Assembly (NCBI GenBank): GCA_905206195.1
Contig: CAJLGN010000003.1
Coordinates: 1-17,036 of the forward strand
Direction: 5' to 3'
Origin: an uncultured Roseburia sp.
Lineage (GTDB): Bacteria > Bacillota > Clostridia > Lachnospirales > Lachnospiraceae
DNA length: 17,036 bases
Part shown: positions 15,779 through 17,036 of the stretch, piece after piece
How positions within the stretch are numbered: position 1 is the stretch's first letter
How the letters are laid out: every line of letters starts with the position of its first letter
Notes under the pieces: generated by a model
The model's database searches: none
What the model saw: the letters and a program-made list of their open reading frames with translations, nothing else
What the model was told of the DNA's origin: nothing
Position numbers and translations under genes: made by a program

Positions 15779-16285
15779 ATGATCCGTCTGCATAGACAAA
15801 ATCACGAGAATGATAAAGTGAGGCCAATTGAGAAAAAAGATGACAGGCGAATCGAGCAGATCATAAGAAGCTGTCTGATTGAATTTGGGGCAGATCACGA
15901 GGGAACGGCGTGGGCGGATCCAGACCTTGGAAGATTTTCTGAAATATACGGCACTGAGGGGAATCAGTACTGGGTAGCTGAGGATGTGGAGGGAAATATC
16001 GTTGGCGGCGTGGGGATCGGAGTGCTCAGTTCAGTCACGGGTGTCTGTGAGTTGCAGAAAATGTACTGTCTGGCGGAGGCGCGGGGAAGTGGGATTGCCC
16101 ATAAACTGATGAACACCGCGTTGGAATACGCGAAAGCGCACTATGACAGATGTTATTTGGAAACGTTAGAGAATATGGCTGCAGCCCAAAGATTTTATGA
16201 AAAATATGGATTTGAGAGAGTGCGCGAACCGCTTACACAGACGGGGCACTTTGCCTGCGATGTCCGCTATATCAAAGATTTGTGA
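15779..16285 (+). CDS. GNAT-family N-acetyltransferase
   Basis: The 168-residue protein has the GNAT fold. Motif A, which holds the acetyl-CoA pyrophosphate, is visible as ARGSGIAHKLM (101-111) after beta-strand LQKMYC. Motif B is QRFYEKYGFERV (137-148). The tail TGHFACDVRYIKDL is seen in a common uncharacterised GNAT subgroup of Gram-positive and other bacteria. The substrate (amine, peptide or antibiotic) cannot be deduced. The frame extends upstream to a TTG at 15761, but the ATG at 15779 has GGGAGGTGG at 15765-15773 and is preferred. It begins 57 bp after recD2 with no terminator seen, so it may be read with recD2. A functional link between the two is not implied. Confidence 0.9.
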   Translation: MIRLHRQNHENDKVRPIEKKDDRRIEQIIRSCLIEFGADHEGTAWADPDLGRFSEIYGTEGNQYWVAEDVEGNIVGGVGIGVLSSVTGVCELQKMYCLAEARGSGIAHKLMNTALEYAKAHYDRCYLETLENMAAAQRFYEKYGFERVREPLTQTGHFACDVRYIKDL

Positions 16286-16333
16286 TGCGCAAAAACCGCA
16301 GGACAGAATTCCGGACCTAAGAGGGAGAAGTTT

Positions 16334-16366
16334 GAGGAACAGGTGTAAAACTCCGGCCTGTTCCTT
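16334..16366. terminator. Hairpin between convergent genes, possible terminator
   Basis: GAGGAACAGG (16334-16343) and CCTGTTCCTT (16357-16366) pair over 10 bp with one G-U around a 13-nt loop. It lies midway between the converging GNAT and ABC ATPase genes, where a shared terminator is expected. Neither side has a clear U-run, so termination may be weak. Confidence 0.5.
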
Positions 16367-16401
16367 CTGATACATGTGTTGCACTCCTCCCTTGTGGCCT
16401 T

Positions 16402-17036
16402 TTACGACAGCAGAGCCTTATCATTCGCAAATTCTTCTCCACTGACCATCTCGAACTGGCGAAGCAGATCTTCCACCGTCAGCTTTCTTTTCTCTTCCCC
16501 GGAGATATTTAAGATAACTTTTCCTTCGTGCATCATGATCAGGCGGTTTCCGTGAGCAATGGCATCCTTCATGTTGTGGGTGACCATCATGGCGGTGAGG
16601 CGATTCTCCTCGATGATTTTGTCGGAGATCTCAAGCACTTTTGCGGCGGTTTTTGGATCCAGTGCTGCGGTGTGTTCGTCTAAGAGCAGGAGCCTTGGTT
16701 TTTTGATGGATGCCATCAAAAGCGTGATCGCCTGGCGCTGTCCGCCGGAGAGCAGTCCGACCTTTCCGGAAAGGCGGTCTTCCAGTCCAAGATTCAGGGT
16801 GGAGAGCAGTTCGCGGTAGGTGTCACGCTCTTTTTTTGTGACGCCCCAGGTCAGACTGCGCCGCTCGCCCCGGCGGGCGGCAATCGCCATATTCTCCTCG
16901 ATGGACATGGTGGCTGCAGTGCCGGTCATCGGATCCTGAAAGACTCTCCCGAGAAACTTTGCGCGCTTGTGTTCGGACAGATGTGTGATGTTGTCACCGC
17001 CGATTTGAATGCTCCCGGAGTCCACCGGCCACATCC
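16402..17036 (-). CDS. ABC transporter ATP-binding protein, COG1101 type (N-terminus outside window)
   Basis: About 210 residues of an ABC ATPase are present, ending at the TAA complement at 16402-16404. Counting from the first M inside the window, it shows the Q-loop Q33 in FQDPMTGTA, signature LSGGQ (95-99), Walker B LLLLDEH (D119-E120, followed by HTAALDP), and the H-loop H153 in MVTHNM. The Walker A motif is missing because the gene continues past the window end; the methionine at 17034-17032 is internal (expected AG-x-WPVDSG context), not the start. The segment MTGTAATMSIEENMAIAARRG is typical of COG1101, ATPases that pair with a COG4120 permease and a COG2984 substrate-binding lipoprotein. 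Members of that group are proposed to import tryptophan/tyrosine-like or other small organic molecules. The substrate here is unknown. Partners would lie beyond the right edge. Confidence 0.92.
   Translation of the reverse strand, partial: MWPVDSGSIQIGGDNITHLSEHKRAKFLGRVFQDPMTGTAATMSIEENMAIAARRGERRSLTWGVTKKERDTYRELLSTLNLGLEDRLSGKVGLLSGGQRQAITLLMASIKKPRLLLLDEHTAALDPKTAAKVLEISDKIIEENRLTAMMVTHNMKDAIAHGNRLIMMHEGKVILNISGEEKRKLTVEDLLRQFEMVSGEEFANDKALLS

Overview
The window looks like a chromosomal housekeeping segment of a flagellated, probably spore-forming member of the Clostridia, most likely Lachnospiraceae (about 50% GC by eye). The evidence is the tail of a dipicolinate synthase subunit B (dpaB/spoVFB), a low-GC-Gram-positive type SecA, a flavodiiron protein for oxygen protection, an mbl-like gene next to a pair of flhO/flhP-like flagellar rod genes (the order known from Bacillus subtilis), and RecD2. 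No insertion sequence, integrase, phage gene, CRISPR array, rRNA or tRNA was seen.

Layout. Bases 1-206 carry the dpaB C-terminus (+). Bases 207-387 are a convergent gap holding a long inverted repeat around a foldable insert. Bases 388-648 (-) encode a small TSCPD-domain protein. Bases 649-970 are a divergent regulatory region with one nearly palindromic promoter that reads both ways. secA (971-3544) and a flavodiiron protein gene (3587-4786) follow on +, 42 bp apart. A strong terminator overlaps the promoter region of uvrB (5147-7138) and uvrA (7181-10030), the nucleotide-excision repair operon. After another terminator comes an mbl-like gene (10290-11285) and then flhO-like, flhP/flgG-like and single-domain flgJ-like genes (11348-13365). 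A textbook sigma-D (FliA-type) promoter starts in the mbl stop codon and should drive these flagellar genes. A perfect 17-bp terminator stem separates them from recD2 (13520-15721), which is followed by a GNAT acetyltransferase gene (15779-16285). The last gene (16402 to window edge, -) is a truncated COG1101-type ABC transporter ATPase.

Functional grouping. uvrBA and recD2 serve DNA repair. mbl and the three rod genes link cell-wall elongation with flagellar rod assembly. SecA drives protein export. The flavodiiron protein handles oxygen in an anaerobe. I found no evidence for a novel multi-gene system. The points worth a second look are regulatory: the symmetric divergent promoter at 844-873, the 232-381 structured element, the helically phased TTGTTCTG repeats before uvrB, the sigma-D promoter overlapping the mbl stop codon, several short perfect dyads, and the odd sequence just before the conserved end of dpaB. 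Promoter, operator and RNA calls rest on reading the sequence only.
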